Part shown: positions 25,915-33,965 of the stretch, one piece after another
How the letters are laid out: each line of letters starts with the position of its first letter
Position numbering within the stretch: position 1 is the first letter of the stretch
NCBI RefSeq assembly: GCF_003143755.1
Contig: NZ_QFRI01000001.1
Coordinates: 62,001 to 126,000, forward strand
DNA length: 64,000 nt
Source of the DNA: Algibacter marinivivus
Lineage (GTDB): Bacteria > Bacteroidota > Bacteroidia > Flavobacteriales > Flavobacteriaceae
Direction of reading: 5' to 3'
The notes under the pieces: model-generated
What the model was told of the DNA's origin: nothing
Databases searched by the model: none
The model's input: only the letters and a program-made list of their open reading frames with translations
Position numbers and translations under genes: made by a program

Positions 25915-28900
25915 ATGAAACACTTATTACTATTGCTCGTATTTAGCACCAATTTAATATATGCTCAAGATTGGATAACAACTGTAACACAACAATCAGA
26001 TTTAATTAATGAAATTTCTGTAGTTGACGATAATGTTATTTGGGTCATGGATCAAGGAGACAACCCTAATGGCTTTTCAATTTCAACTGATGGTGGACTC
26101 AATTGGATAAAAAAAAGCTTTCCTCAATATTTTACTGATAATAATTTTTACGCGCTAGGGGTTTTAAGTGCTGTAAGTGAAACAACAGCTTATATTATAG
26201 TTTCAGGTGCAGACAATGCCAGTTTAGTTGGTTTATATAAAACAACGGATTCTGGAGACACATGGCAAAGAGAAAATGCCATATTCAATACAGGTTTCTC
26301 TTTTCCTAATCAAGTCCATTTTTGGAATGCTAACCGAGGTTTTGCCATGGGAGATGGACTTGAACTTTATGTCTACCTTGATGGCTCATGGTATAACCAA
26401 TCTTCTACAATTACATCAGTTGGAACATGGTCATTAAATAGCAGTAACTTTTTAAAAATAGTAGGGAACTCAGCATATTTTTTAACTGGATCTGGCACAA
26501 TAGTGAAAACAAATGACCAAGGCCTTAACTGGAGTGAAATAATCACACCTTTTAACTCTCAAGCTAATGTTAACTTTGATTTTAAAGACGATCTAAACGG
26601 AATTATAGTATATAATGATTTTACAACAAATCAATTGTACAGAACTACTGATGGAGGACAAAATTGGTTTTTACAAGGCAGTAATATTAATAATTTACAA
26701 AGCATAATCAAATATGCACCATCGCATGGAAAGTATTATAGTTTAGGTAGAGATAATGTTAATGGCTTTAAGAATTCATATTCAGAAGACAATGGAGTAA
26801 CTTGGACTACCATCCAAGAATTTGATGGATTATTATTAGGAGATATTGCGTATTCAACCACTGGAAAAGTTTTTATTGGTGGAAGTCCTAATATTTACTA
26901 TCAAAATCCTCCTGATTACTCTTCGCACCCAGATTACAATGCTCTAGTTGATTTTTATAATGCAACTCAAGGAGATAACTGGACAGATAACACCAATTGG
27001 CTAGATACAACTGCCCCCATATCAACTTGGTATGGCATAACTGAAACAAATGGACGAGTAACAGGCATAAACCTAAATAGTAATAATTTATCAGGAACTA
27101 TCCCTGAAAGTTTTGGAAACCTTACTAACCTTGAAACCTTTAGTATAAGAATTAATAATATTTATGGCTCTTTGCCTGAATCAATAGTCAATCTTACAAA
27201 AATTCAATATTTTGATATTAATTCTAATAGTATTGTTGGTATAATAGCTCCTTGGATTGGAATTTATACTGATTTATGGTATTATGATATTGGCTGGAAT
27301 TTTATATCTGGTAATATACCAGAAGATTTAACAACTTTGGATAATTTACAATACATATATCTTCAAAATAATAGCCTTACAGGTGACCTTACCTCTAATA
27401 ATATACCTCAAAGCCTAAATGTTTTTGATGCTTCAAACAATAATCTTTCTGGGGCTGTTCCTAATTTTAGTTTTATCACCACCCTAACTTTCTTAAATAT
27501 TTCTGGAAATCGATTTGAATTCGCAGATTTAGAACCTAATTATTCTGATATTAATAACTCATTAGGTGCCAATTTTATTTATAGCCCACAACAATTAGTA
27601 GACACGCCATTAAACGAAGTGCTTCTAATAGGCGAATCAAGTACATTAATAACAAATGTATCTGGCACTCAAAATAGTTATGCTTGGTCTAGAATTAATG
27701 CTGATGGTAGTGAAGGAGGTCCTATAGGCAATAATTCAACTATAAATATTACTATTAATACAGTAGATGACTATAAATGGTATTACTTTTATGAAGCTAC
27801 AAGCGCTATAGTACCCGGATTAATTCTAAAGAGTAATTTTTTCAAATTTTCAGAATCACCAACTACTCATCCAGATTATGATGCTTTAATAGCTATATAC
27901 AGCGCTTTAAATGGTATAGATTGGGATATTACAAAACCTATACATAATTGGTCTTCAAATTTTGATATTGGCTTTGACCCAGTCACAGACCGCGTTACAT
28001 CATTAGGTATTACTGGGAATGCCCCAATCACTGGAACAATACCACCCGAAATAGGCGATTTAACAGAATTAACTTATTTAGACTTATTACAAGAAGATCT
28101 ATCTGGAGAAATTCCAATTGAAATTTGGAGTTTGACAAAACTAAAAACATTGTTCTTAGGCGCTCAAGCTTCCAAACAATTATTGTTAACTAATGGAATA
28201 CCTCCAGAAATTGCTAACCTACAAGATTTAGAATGGTTAAACCTAACGCAAATCCCCTTAACTCAACCATTACAACCAGAGCTTTTTAATTTGCCTAATT
28301 TAATACGCTTACGTATTGTTGAATGTGGCCTTACAGGCAGTTTACCTAAAGAACTAGCACAAATTAGTGATTTATTAGCTAGCGGTAATGAATTTGAAGG
28401 GGCTATTCCTCAGGAGTTTTTGGATGCTGTTGGTAATACAAATCTAAATATCACAAACAACTATTTTAATTTTGCAAATCTAGAACCTCTTGCTCAAGCT
28501 AATAACTACCAAAACTTATATTATTCACCTCAACGTACAAAAGATATTGTGCAAAACTTAGACTTTGTACCAGGTTCAAACATAGTATTAAATATTGATG
28601 ACACCAGCCTTGGTAAAACGACTTCATCCAAAGGTATAGGTGACGAATATCAGTGGTATAAAGATGGTATATCTATAAATGGAGCAAATGCTATCAGTCA
28701 TACCATTAACAATGCACAAGAATCGGATAGTGGTGTGTATTATTGTATTATTACGAACCCTTTACTAGCGGATTTAATTATTCAAAGAGCTAATATTATT
28801 CTTAATATCGATTCAGCATTATCAATAGATGATTATATTTCTAAAAACATAAAGATTTATCCAAACCCAACAACAAATGTTTTAAATATAAAACTAAACA

Positions 28901-29073
28901 ATACTGAAATAAAAAAAGCACAATTATTTGATGTTAATGGAAAACAAATTTTAGACATGAAATTACAATCTGAATTAACAGTGGTTGATATTAGTAATTT
29001 AAATTCTGGAATATATTTACTTAAAATAGAATCAGTAAAAAACACCTTTATTAAACGTATAGTTAAAGAATAA
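25915..29073 (+). CDS. Large T9SS-secreted protein with BNR-like and leucine-rich repeats
   Basis: The 1052-residue protein has a signal peptide (LLLLLVFSTNLIYAQ) and an N-terminal propeller-like part (to about 340) with BNR/Asp-box-like motifs: STDGGLNWIKK, TTDSGDTWQRE, TTDGGQNWF, SEDNGVTWTT. Two leucine-rich-repeat blocks follow (about 345-560 and 650-870; for example LNSNNLSGTIPESFGNLTNL), each introduced by HPDYxALxxxYxAxxGxxW. An Ig-like segment (YQWYKDGISINGANA) precedes a sorting tail (IYPNPTTNVLNIKL to IKRIVKE). It is surface-exposed or released. A binding or adhesion role is plausible by analogy; no catalytic site is seen. Confidence 0.9.
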   Translation: MKHLLLLLVFSTNLIYAQDWITTVTQQSDLINEISVVDDNVIWVMDQGDNPNGFSISTDGGLNWIKKSFPQYFTDNNFYALGVLSAVSETTAYIIVSGADNASLVGLYKTTDSGDTWQRENAIFNTGFSFPNQVHFWNANRGFAMGDGLELYVYLDGSWYNQSSTITSVGTWSLNSSNFLKIVGNSAYFLTGSGTIVKTNDQGLNWSEIITPFNSQANVNFDFKDDLNGIIVYNDFTTNQLYRTTDGGQNWFLQGSNINNLQSIIKYAPSHGKYYSLGRDNVNGFKNSYSEDNGVTWTTIQEFDGLLLGDIAYSTTGKVFIGGSPNIYYQNPPDYSSHPDYNALVDFYNATQGDNWTDNTNWLDTTAPISTWYGITETNGRVTGINLNSNNLSGTIPESFGNLTNLETFSIRINNIYGSLPESIVNLTKIQYFDINSNSIVGIIAPWIGIYTDLWYYDIGWNFISGNIPEDLTTLDNLQYIYLQNNSLTGDLTSNNIPQSLNVFDASNNNLSGAVPNFSFITTLTFLNISGNRFEFADLEPNYSDINNSLGANFIYSPQQLVDTPLNEVLLIGESSTLITNVSGTQNSYAWSRINADGSEGGPIGNNSTINITINTVDDYKWYYFYEATSAIVPGLILKSNFFKFSESPTTHPDYDALIAIYSALNGIDWDITKPIHNWSSNFDIGFDPVTDRVTSLGITGNAPITGTIPPEIGDLTELTYLDLLQEDLSGEIPIEIWSLTKLKTLFLGAQASKQLLLTNGIPPEIANLQDLEWLNLTQIPLTQPLQPELFNLPNLIRLRIVECGLTGSLPKELAQISDLLASGNEFEGAIPQEFLDAVGNTNLNITNNYFNFANLEPLAQANNYQNLYYSPQRTKDIVQNLDFVPGSNIVLNIDDTSLGKTTSSKGIGDEYQWYKDGISINGANAISHTINNAQESDSGVYYCIITNPLLADLIIQRANIILNIDSALSIDDYISKNIKIYPNPTTNVLNIKLNNTEIKKAQLFDVNGKQILDMKLQSELTVVDISNLNSGIYLLKIESVKNTFIKRIVKE

Positions 29074-29122
29074 CATACTATATATATTTCATCGATAAGC
29101 ATTTCGACCAAAAACCTATAAA

Positions 29123-29140
29123 ATCCCCATTACTGGGGAT
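29123..29140. promoter_or_regulatory. Regulon palindrome, site 5
   Basis: ATCCCCATTACTGGGGAT, centred at 29131.5. The consensus -7 box TATGTTTG starts at 29163, 31.5 bp downstream. The ATG of the next gene is 69.5 bp from the centre. Confidence 0.75.
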
Positions 29141-29162
29141 TTTTTTATGCATCATCACTTAG

Positions 29163-29170
29163 TATGTTTG
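29163..29170 (+). promoter_or_regulatory. -7 promoter box of regulon gene at 29201
   Basis: TATGTTTG, full match to TAnnTTTG, followed by AAGCTATTATTAATC, a variant of the leader motif at the two preceding promoters. Confidence 0.6.
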
Positions 29171-29200
29171 ATAAGCTATTATTAATCAATTCAAATTAAA

Positions 29201-30526
29201 ATGAAAAAACTCAATTACTTAGTATTCGTCTTTATTATTTTCATAATATCTAACCATATAGAAGCTCAAAACTATGTTGGTGTAACAGTAGATAATTATG
29301 CCGGAATCCATAGTTTAACTTCAAACCCATCGAATGTTGTAGATTCCAGATTTAAAGCAGACATAAACTTAATCTCAATAAGTGCCTTTGGTGGTAGCGA
29401 TTATTTTGGTATCAATGTAAATGATATTATAAAATCTGATGGAGGCTTCGATTTCGAAACTGATGCAAAAAAATTTCCATCTGACGCAAATAATTTTTTC
29501 GCAAATGCGGATATACTAGGGCCTTCTTTTATGTTCAACCTATCTCCAAAAAGCAGTATAGCCATTGTAAGTAGAGTTAGAGCTTTTTTTAACATCAATA
29601 ATATTAGTGGCGAATTATATGAAAATATATCAGATAATTTTGATACTGGAAATGATTTCGATTTTAACTCAGAAGATTTATCTGGAACTGCTCATGTTTG
29701 GGCAGAAGCTGGTTTAGTTTATGGCCGTATTCTAGTTGACAAAAAACAAAACTTTCTAAAGGGTGGAATAACTCTAAAATACTTACAAGGCGCAGGTGGT
29801 GTATTTATAAATAGTCCAAACTTTACGGGACAATATGATGCCACAAATGAAACATTAACTACCACAGGAGAATTAAAATATGGCATCAGTCAAGATTTTG
29901 ATAATAATGATATCGATTTCAAAAACCTAACTGCTGGTTTTGGTGCAGATATAGGTTTTACTTATGAATATAGACCAAACATAGATCGAGATTCAGTTAC
30001 AAGAAAGCATAATAAATATAAACTAAAAATAGGAGCATCAATAACAGATATTGGTTCTATAAATTACAAAGAAAGTACTGTAACAACCTACGATTTAAAT
30101 GCTACTGCTGATGCCTCAAATTTTGATGATGATACTGAAGATTTTTTAGATAATAATTACACCAACACTGAAGAAACTTTAGCACAAGAAATTATGCTAC
30201 CAACAGCTTTCCATTTTTTAGCAGATTATAGAATAAAAAACAAACTATATGTTAGTTTGCAAACCCACTTATCATTAATTAAAAAAAATGCCCCAAACAG
30301 TAATAGTATAACAAACTCTGTAACTTTAGCGCCACGTCTAGAAACTAGAAGCTTTAGTTTATATTCACCTGTAAGTTTTAGACAACATGGTGATTTTGCC
30401 TGGGGAGCTGGATTAAGGTTTTCTGGGTTAATGATTGGTTCTGGTTCAATTTTATCAAACCTATTATCTAATACTACCAAAACCACCGATATTTACATTG
30501 GTTTAAAAATTCCTCTATACCAATAG
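29201..30526 (+). CDS. DUF5723-like outer-membrane protein
   Basis: The 441-residue protein has a signal peptide (to about IEAQ) and then NYVGVTVDNYAGIHSLTSNPSNVVDSRFKADINLISIS, the typical start of DUF5723/PorP-like outer-membrane proteins of Bacteroidota, where NPS near the mature N-terminus is common. The rest is strand-rich, with GAGLRFSGLMIGSGSILSNLL and an end IYIGLKIPLYQ typical of barrels. It may be an outer-membrane partner of the two preceding secreted proteins, as PorP/SprF-like proteins are for other T9SS cargo; that is inference. It is a separate transcription unit. Confidence 0.75.
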   Translation: MKKLNYLVFVFIIFIISNHIEAQNYVGVTVDNYAGIHSLTSNPSNVVDSRFKADINLISISAFGGSDYFGINVNDIIKSDGGFDFETDAKKFPSDANNFFANADILGPSFMFNLSPKSSIAIVSRVRAFFNINNISGELYENISDNFDTGNDFDFNSEDLSGTAHVWAEAGLVYGRILVDKKQNFLKGGITLKYLQGAGGVFINSPNFTGQYDATNETLTTTGELKYGISQDFDNNDIDFKNLTAGFGADIGFTYEYRPNIDRDSVTRKHNKYKLKIGASITDIGSINYKESTVTTYDLNATADASNFDDDTEDFLDNNYTNTEETLAQEIMLPTAFHFLADYRIKNKLYVSLQTHLSLIKKNAPNSNSITNSVTLAPRLETRSFSLYSPVSFRQHGDFAWGAGLRFSGLMIGSGSILSNLLSNTTKTTDIYIGLKIPLYQ

Positions 30527-30548
30527 TTTTAAAATAATTTCTTTAAAA

Positions 30549-30566
30549 ATCCCCAACATTGGGGAT
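30549..30566. promoter_or_regulatory. Regulon palindrome, site 6
   Basis: ATCCCCAACATTGGGGAT, centred at 30557.5, in front of the stand-alone LuxR-type gene. At the invariant 31.5-bp distance (30589) lies TAAATTAC, a weak match to the -7 consensus. This would make the regulator part of the regulon it may control. Confidence 0.65.
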
Positions 30567-30618
30567 TTTAAGGTTTATGTGTAAACCTTAAATTACTTAT
30601 AAACTTTTTTAGCATCAA

Positions 30619-30999
30619 ATGACTCCATTAGCAGAAATTCTAAACACCATTAAAAGCATTAAAAAAAAAGGAGAACTTATCTCTGAAGATGATATATTAG
30701 AAATCCTAAAGGCTACTAAAACTATTTCAAAAAACAAAGATGCATTACATACTTATATTTCATTTTTCAAAAGATTGGATAGAAATAAACTAAACAAAAT
30801 TAGTGCTCTAACTACAAGAGAATTGCAAGTTCTAAGACATATTGGAAACGGAGAAAACTCTGCTCTAATTGCTAAAAATTTAAATTTAAGTATATCCACT
30901 ATTGAAACTCACAGAAAAAATATTCGAAAAAAATTAGGTTTAGTAGGTAAAGGAAAGCTTATTGAGTATGCTATTATCAACCACTTAAACTCTTTATAA
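30619..30999 (+). CDS. Stand-alone LuxR-type transcriptional regulator
   Basis: The 126-residue protein has a short helical N-terminus (residues 1-55, IKKKGELISEDDILEILKATKT) and no receiver domain. A LuxR-type HTH follows, with LTTRELQVLRHIGNGENSALIAKNLNLS and recognition helix STIETHRKNIRKKLGL. The HTH is about half identical to that of the response regulator at 22.7 kb, including THRKN and GKG-L--YA. It may therefore bind the same palindromes as a modulator or second activator. It carries one of the palindromes in its own promoter region. Confidence 0.85.
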   Translation: MTPLAEILNTIKSIKKKGELISEDDILEILKATKTISKNKDALHTYISFFKRLDRNKLNKISALTTRELQVLRHIGNGENSALIAKNLNLSISTIETHRKNIRKKLGLVGKGKLIEYAIINHLNSL

Positions 31000-31111
31000 A
31001 CTTATAATGTTTTAAAAATCAAAACTTTATAATTTTATTCAAACAAATTTTGCTTTTTGACGCAACCTTTTTAAAAACGCTGCATCTATTAAGTAACTAA
31101 TCCATACTAAA

Positions 31112-31198
31112 ATGAATTTTATATTAATCGTAAGTACTCTCATTGTTATTAATTTAATCCTTTTAGCCTTTAGTGTCAATAAAAAAACCGACCCCTGA
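31112..31198 (+). CDS. Microprotein 1, 28 residues, single membrane helix
   Basis: ATG at 31112 and TGA at 31196-31198. The product begins MNFILIVSTLIVIN, continues LILLAFSVNKKTDP, and is one hydrophobic helix followed by the polar tail SVNKKTDP. It shares 16 of 28 positions, with no gaps, with the product of the ORF 62 bp downstream. Duplication with conserved length, frame and tail argues for a real protein. Function is unknown. Confidence 0.65.
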   Translation: MNFILIVSTLIVINLILLAFSVNKKTDP

Positions 31199-31260
31199 AA
31201 TAATTTTATGATGATGTTTTGATGTTTTTTAGATGTATTAGAAAACCACTCTAAAACATC

Positions 31261-31347
31261 ATGGATATTCTAATCATTATTTTTTTTCTAATTGTCATTA
31301 ATGCGCTTCTTCTTTTTTTCAGTGTAAACAAAAAAATGGAGCCTTAA
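31261..31347 (+). CDS. Microprotein 2, 28 residues, paralogue of microprotein 1
   Basis: ATG at 31261 and TAA at 31345-31347. The product begins MDILIIIFFLIVIN and ends ALLLFFSVNKKMEP. The LIVIN core, LL, FSVNKK and the final proline are shared with microprotein 1, while the DNA differs at many third positions. This is the pattern of an old tandem duplication under protein-level selection. Confidence 0.65.
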   Translation: MDILIIIFFLIVINALLLFFSVNKKMEP

Positions 31348-31502
31348 ATTAAAATCAGATTTAATTCTTCCCGCTTCTACCTCTTAAACTTAGTCCTAAC
31401 CCTGCTCTATTACATTTACCAAATTCTAATATTTATTGGCCATCAATAAATGAAATGTAAATTGATTATCTTTGATTTCAAGAAATTATCAAACTATATT
31501 TC

Positions 31503-32525
31503 ATGAAAGCCTTTAAGTATATTTTATTCTTATTACTAATTCTCATAATTGGATTAGCAATATATATAGCAGTACAACCAAATGAATTTGAAGTTACTAG
31601 AACTAAAACAATAAATGCACCTGCAGCTGTTGTTTACGATAATATTATCGATTTTAAAAATTGGGAATCTTGGTCGTCTTGGGCTGAGGCTGATCCAGAT
31701 ATGACTATCACACTTTCAGATAAAACAAAAGGTGTAGATGGGTCATATTCTTGGGAAGACAAAGATGGTGTTGGCACTATGAAGACCATTGAAGCTGTAG
31801 CGAATAAATCTATAACACAAGAGATGCAATTTGCAGATTTCCCCCCTTCTGATATTTCATGGGATTTTAAACCCAATGAAGATGGCACAACTGATGCAAC
31901 GTGGACCATTTCTGGAAAAGATTTACCTTTTGGCTTTAAAGCATTTGCCACTTTTATGGGTGGAATGGAAAAACAAATTGGACCACATTATGAGCGTAGT
32001 CTAGAAAAACTGGATAGTATTGTTGTTGCAAATATGAAAAAATATAGTATAAACGTAAACGGAATCACTCAACACGGTGGTGGCTATTATATTTACAACA
32101 CAACGTCTTGCAAAATATCTGATTTGGCTAATAAAATGCAAGAAATGATGCCTAAAGTTGGTATGTATGCCATGAATAATAATATTAAAATGGCTGGTAC
32201 AGCTTTTACAAGTTATCATAAATGGGATATAGAAAATAATGCCGTTATGTTTTCTTGCTGTGTGCCAACTACTGAAAAAGTTATTTCTTCTGAACCTGAT
32301 ATTTTAACTGGACAATTAAAACCCTTTAAAGCAGTTAAAACAACCTTAAAAGGTGATTATACCAATTTGAAAGAAGCTTGGGAAACTGCAGCTAAATATA
32401 TACAAGATAATAACCTTGAAGAATTACACAATGCTTCTGCTCTAGAGGTTTATCAAACGGATCCTATGAGCGAACCAAACCCTGCAAATTGGATTACAGA
32501 AATATACATTCCTATAAAAGAATAG
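31503..32525 (+). CDS. SRPBCC domain plus GyrI-like effector-binding protein
   Basis: The 340-residue protein has an N-terminal membrane helix (residues 5-23), an SRPBCC/polyketide-cyclase-like domain (about 30-165, with RTKTINAPAAVVYDNIIDFKNWESWSSWAEADP), and a C-terminal GyrI-like/AraC effector-binding domain (about 180-340, ending WITEIYIPIKE). Both domains bind small hydrophobic ligands in other proteins. The N-terminal helix suggests membrane anchoring. Ligand and role are unknown. It is followed 8 bp later by the fluoride exporter gene and is probably co-transcribed with it. Confidence 0.82.
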   Translation: MKAFKYILFLLLILIIGLAIYIAVQPNEFEVTRTKTINAPAAVVYDNIIDFKNWESWSSWAEADPDMTITLSDKTKGVDGSYSWEDKDGVGTMKTIEAVANKSITQEMQFADFPPSDISWDFKPNEDGTTDATWTISGKDLPFGFKAFATFMGGMEKQIGPHYERSLEKLDSIVVANMKKYSINVNGITQHGGGYYIYNTTSCKISDLANKMQEMMPKVGMYAMNNNIKMAGTAFTSYHKWDIENNAVMFSCCVPTTEKVISSEPDILTGQLKPFKAVKTTLKGDYTNLKEAWETAAKYIQDNNLEELHNASALEVYQTDPMSEPNPANWITEIYIPIKE

Positions 32526-32533
32526 AAACATAA

Positions 32534-32899
32534 ATGAAGCAACTTTTATTAGTTTTTGTTGGTGGTGGTTTTGGTAGTGTGTTACGTTATGTTATTGGAA
32601 AATATTTAAACAGCGCTGAAAACGGCATTCCTTATGGCACTTTAGCTGCAAATATTCTGGGAAGTTTATTAATTGGTATTATTTTAGGATTAGCTGCTAA
32701 AAATGATGCGCTTTCGCAAAACCAAACGCTATTATTAGCTACTGGTTTTTGTGGTGGCTTTACCACCTTTTCAACCTTTGCTTACGAGAATCATGTGTTT
32801 TTAAAATCTGGTGATTTTACAAGTTTTGCGTTTTATACTATAGCGAGTTTTGTTATTGGTTTTCTAGCTGTTTTTGCTGGGATATATTTGGTGAAGTGA
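32534..32899 (+). CDS. crcB: Fluoride channel CrcB/Fluc
   Basis: The 121-residue protein has four membrane helices and all family hallmarks: GGGFGSVLRYVIGKYL, GTLAANILGSLLIG (pore asparagine) and GFCGGFTTFSTFAYE (Phe box and Na+ site). It forms a dual-topology dimer that exports fluoride. I see no fluoride riboswitch, and with an 8-bp gap to the upstream gene there is no room for one directly before it. Confidence 0.93.
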   Translation: MKQLLLVFVGGGFGSVLRYVIGKYLNSAENGIPYGTLAANILGSLLIGIILGLAAKNDALSQNQTLLLATGFCGGFTTFSTFAYENHVFLKSGDFTSFAFYTIASFVIGFLAVFAGIYLVK

Positions 32900-32927
32900 C
32901 ATTTGACTTTGTAAAAAATTTCCGCTA

Positions 32928-33221
32928 CCTTCGTTTAACGTCGGATATAAGTCATTAAAACGACGCATATCCGTAAAAACATTGACATGTAATTGCCTGC
33001 GGCACGTAGAATCGCGTTTTGCAAACGCTGCCTTTATACTAATTACATATCAACGTCCACTGTTTGTCGCACCTCGCCAATTTTGTGTATATTTAGTCGA
33101 GTCTACGAGAACTCCTCACGAAACTACACACAACATAGTGTATAGCTAATGAGGCGCAACAATGGCTTCCCGTGAGGCGCGCCTCACTACGCCATACACA
33201 GTGGACGTTAAACGAACATCC
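32928..33221. repeat. Repeat family B, copy 2, interrupted
   Basis: The left 56 bp (CCTTCGTTTAACG through CCGTAAAAACATT) are the same as in copy 1. The expected right end TTAAACGAAC appears only at 33208-33217, so about 220 bp of other sequence lie in between. Confidence 0.75.
33052..33209. repeat. Nested 158-bp inverted-repeat element
   Basis: Perfect 12-bp ends AACGTCCACTGT and ACAGTGGACGTT bound the element. Inside, GTGTAT and GAGGCGC (33143-33167) pair with GCGCCTC and ATACAC (33178-33199), giving a long hairpin. It has higher GC than its surroundings and no ORF. It sits inside repeat B copy 2. Confidence 0.65.
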
Positions 33222-33236
33222 CAAATTCATTTAAAT

Positions 33237-33965
33237 TCAATGCTTATCAAAAGCCTTAACTCCTGCTTCTATTCTGGTTTTTAAATAGTTTTTTCTGGGT
33301 ACTATTGGGCACGAATATCTATCATTGTAAGCACAATATGGGTTATACGCTTTATTAAAATCAATAACCATAGTATCGCCTTCTGGAATTCTAGTATCTA
33401 CATAACGTCCGCCACCATAGCTTTCTAATCCGTTGGTTTCATCTAGAAAAGGTAAAAACAGATAATCTTCGTAACCTTCTTTTTCAATTAAACCTTGATT
33501 TTGATAGATATTTAATTTGAAAGGTTCGCCTTTTAAATTGAAGGTTAACTCGCCATATTTTACATAAATTGGTCGGCGGCTTGTTGTTGTTTTCATTTTA
33601 AAAGATTTTTCGTTTGGTGTTCTTTTAAAATTTGCTGTTACCACATAAGTAGAATCGAATTTAAAAAAATCTAAACCTTCGAAGTTTTTTCTATCTTTTT
33701 CTTTTAAAGGGGATTTACTGGCATCTTTATAATTGGCATTAATTTCTTTTTGAAATTCGGTTTCGCCTTGTATTGGACGCTTTTTTTGTGCGCAACTTGT
33801 AGAGACCATAATCAACATAAATAATACTGAGAATAGTCCTTTGCTTATTGTTGGATGAGTTGCCCGCGTTAGGGATTGAACGGCATGTTTGAAATCCCCG
33901 ACGTAGGAGGGATTGAGTAGTGAAAGCCCGACCCCTTGTGGGTAACGCCCAAATAATTTATTCAT
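33237..33965 (-). CDS. DUF1684 protein with repeat-derived N-terminus
   Basis: Residues from about 60 on match the DUF1684 family of Bacteroidota, with the hallmark PLPF-like/FNKAYNPYCAYNDRYSCPIVPRKNYL near the C-terminus. A lipoprotein-type signal is seen (SKGLFSVLFMLIMVSTSC), but it starts only at about residue 41. Residues 1-36 (for example GRYPQGVGLSLLNPSYVGDF) are the translation of repeat A copy 3. No good start codon lies between the repeat and the signal. The only ATG overlaps the stop codon of the upstream DUF4252 gene by one base. The native 5' end seems to have been replaced by the repeat. Confidence 0.75.
   Translation of the reverse strand: MNKLFGRYPQGVGLSLLNPSYVGDFKHAVQSLTRATHPTISKGLFSVLFMLIMVSTSCAQKKRPIQGETEFQKEINANYKDASKSPLKEKDRKNFEGLDFFKFDSTYVVTANFKRTPNEKSFKMKTTTSRRPIYVKYGELTFNLKGEPFKLNIYQNQGLIEKEGYEDYLFLPFLDETNGLESYGGGRYVDTRIPEGDTMVIDFNKAYNPYCAYNDRYSCPIVPRKNYLKTRIEAGVKAFDKH
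33866..33950 (-). repeat. Repeat family A, copy 3, inside a coding frame
   Basis: The minus strand starts GGGCGTTACCCACAAGGGGT and ends CAATCCCTAACGC. Interior arms AATCCC and GGGATT can pair, and ends GGCGTTA/TAACGC are inverted. It begins about 14 bp after the DUF4252 stop codon, and its sequence is open in the frame of the DUF1684 gene. Confidence 0.85.

Larger units (their letters stand above)
31000..31502. other. 500-bp region with two microprotein genes only
   Basis: Apart from the two 28-codon ORFs described separately, this stretch holds only AT-rich spacer. No regulon palindrome is present here. The sequence between the ORFs (about 60 bp) has repeated GATGTTTT motifs (ATGATGTTTTGATGTTTT), and the second ORF begins right after AAAACATC. 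Confidence 0.5.
32900..33236. other. 337-bp convergent spacer filled by repeats
   Basis: The spacer lies between crcB and the convergent DUF1684 gene. It consists almost entirely of a repeat B copy (left part 32928-32983, right end 33205-33221) split by about 220 bp that contain a further inverted-repeat element (33052-33209). I see no coding potential. Confidence 0.7.

Noticed and set aside
32880-32940. Fluoride riboswitch associated with crcB
   Set aside because: The gene has an 8-bp gap to the upstream gene, and the hairpin sequence behind it is repeat B, not a riboswitch aptamer.
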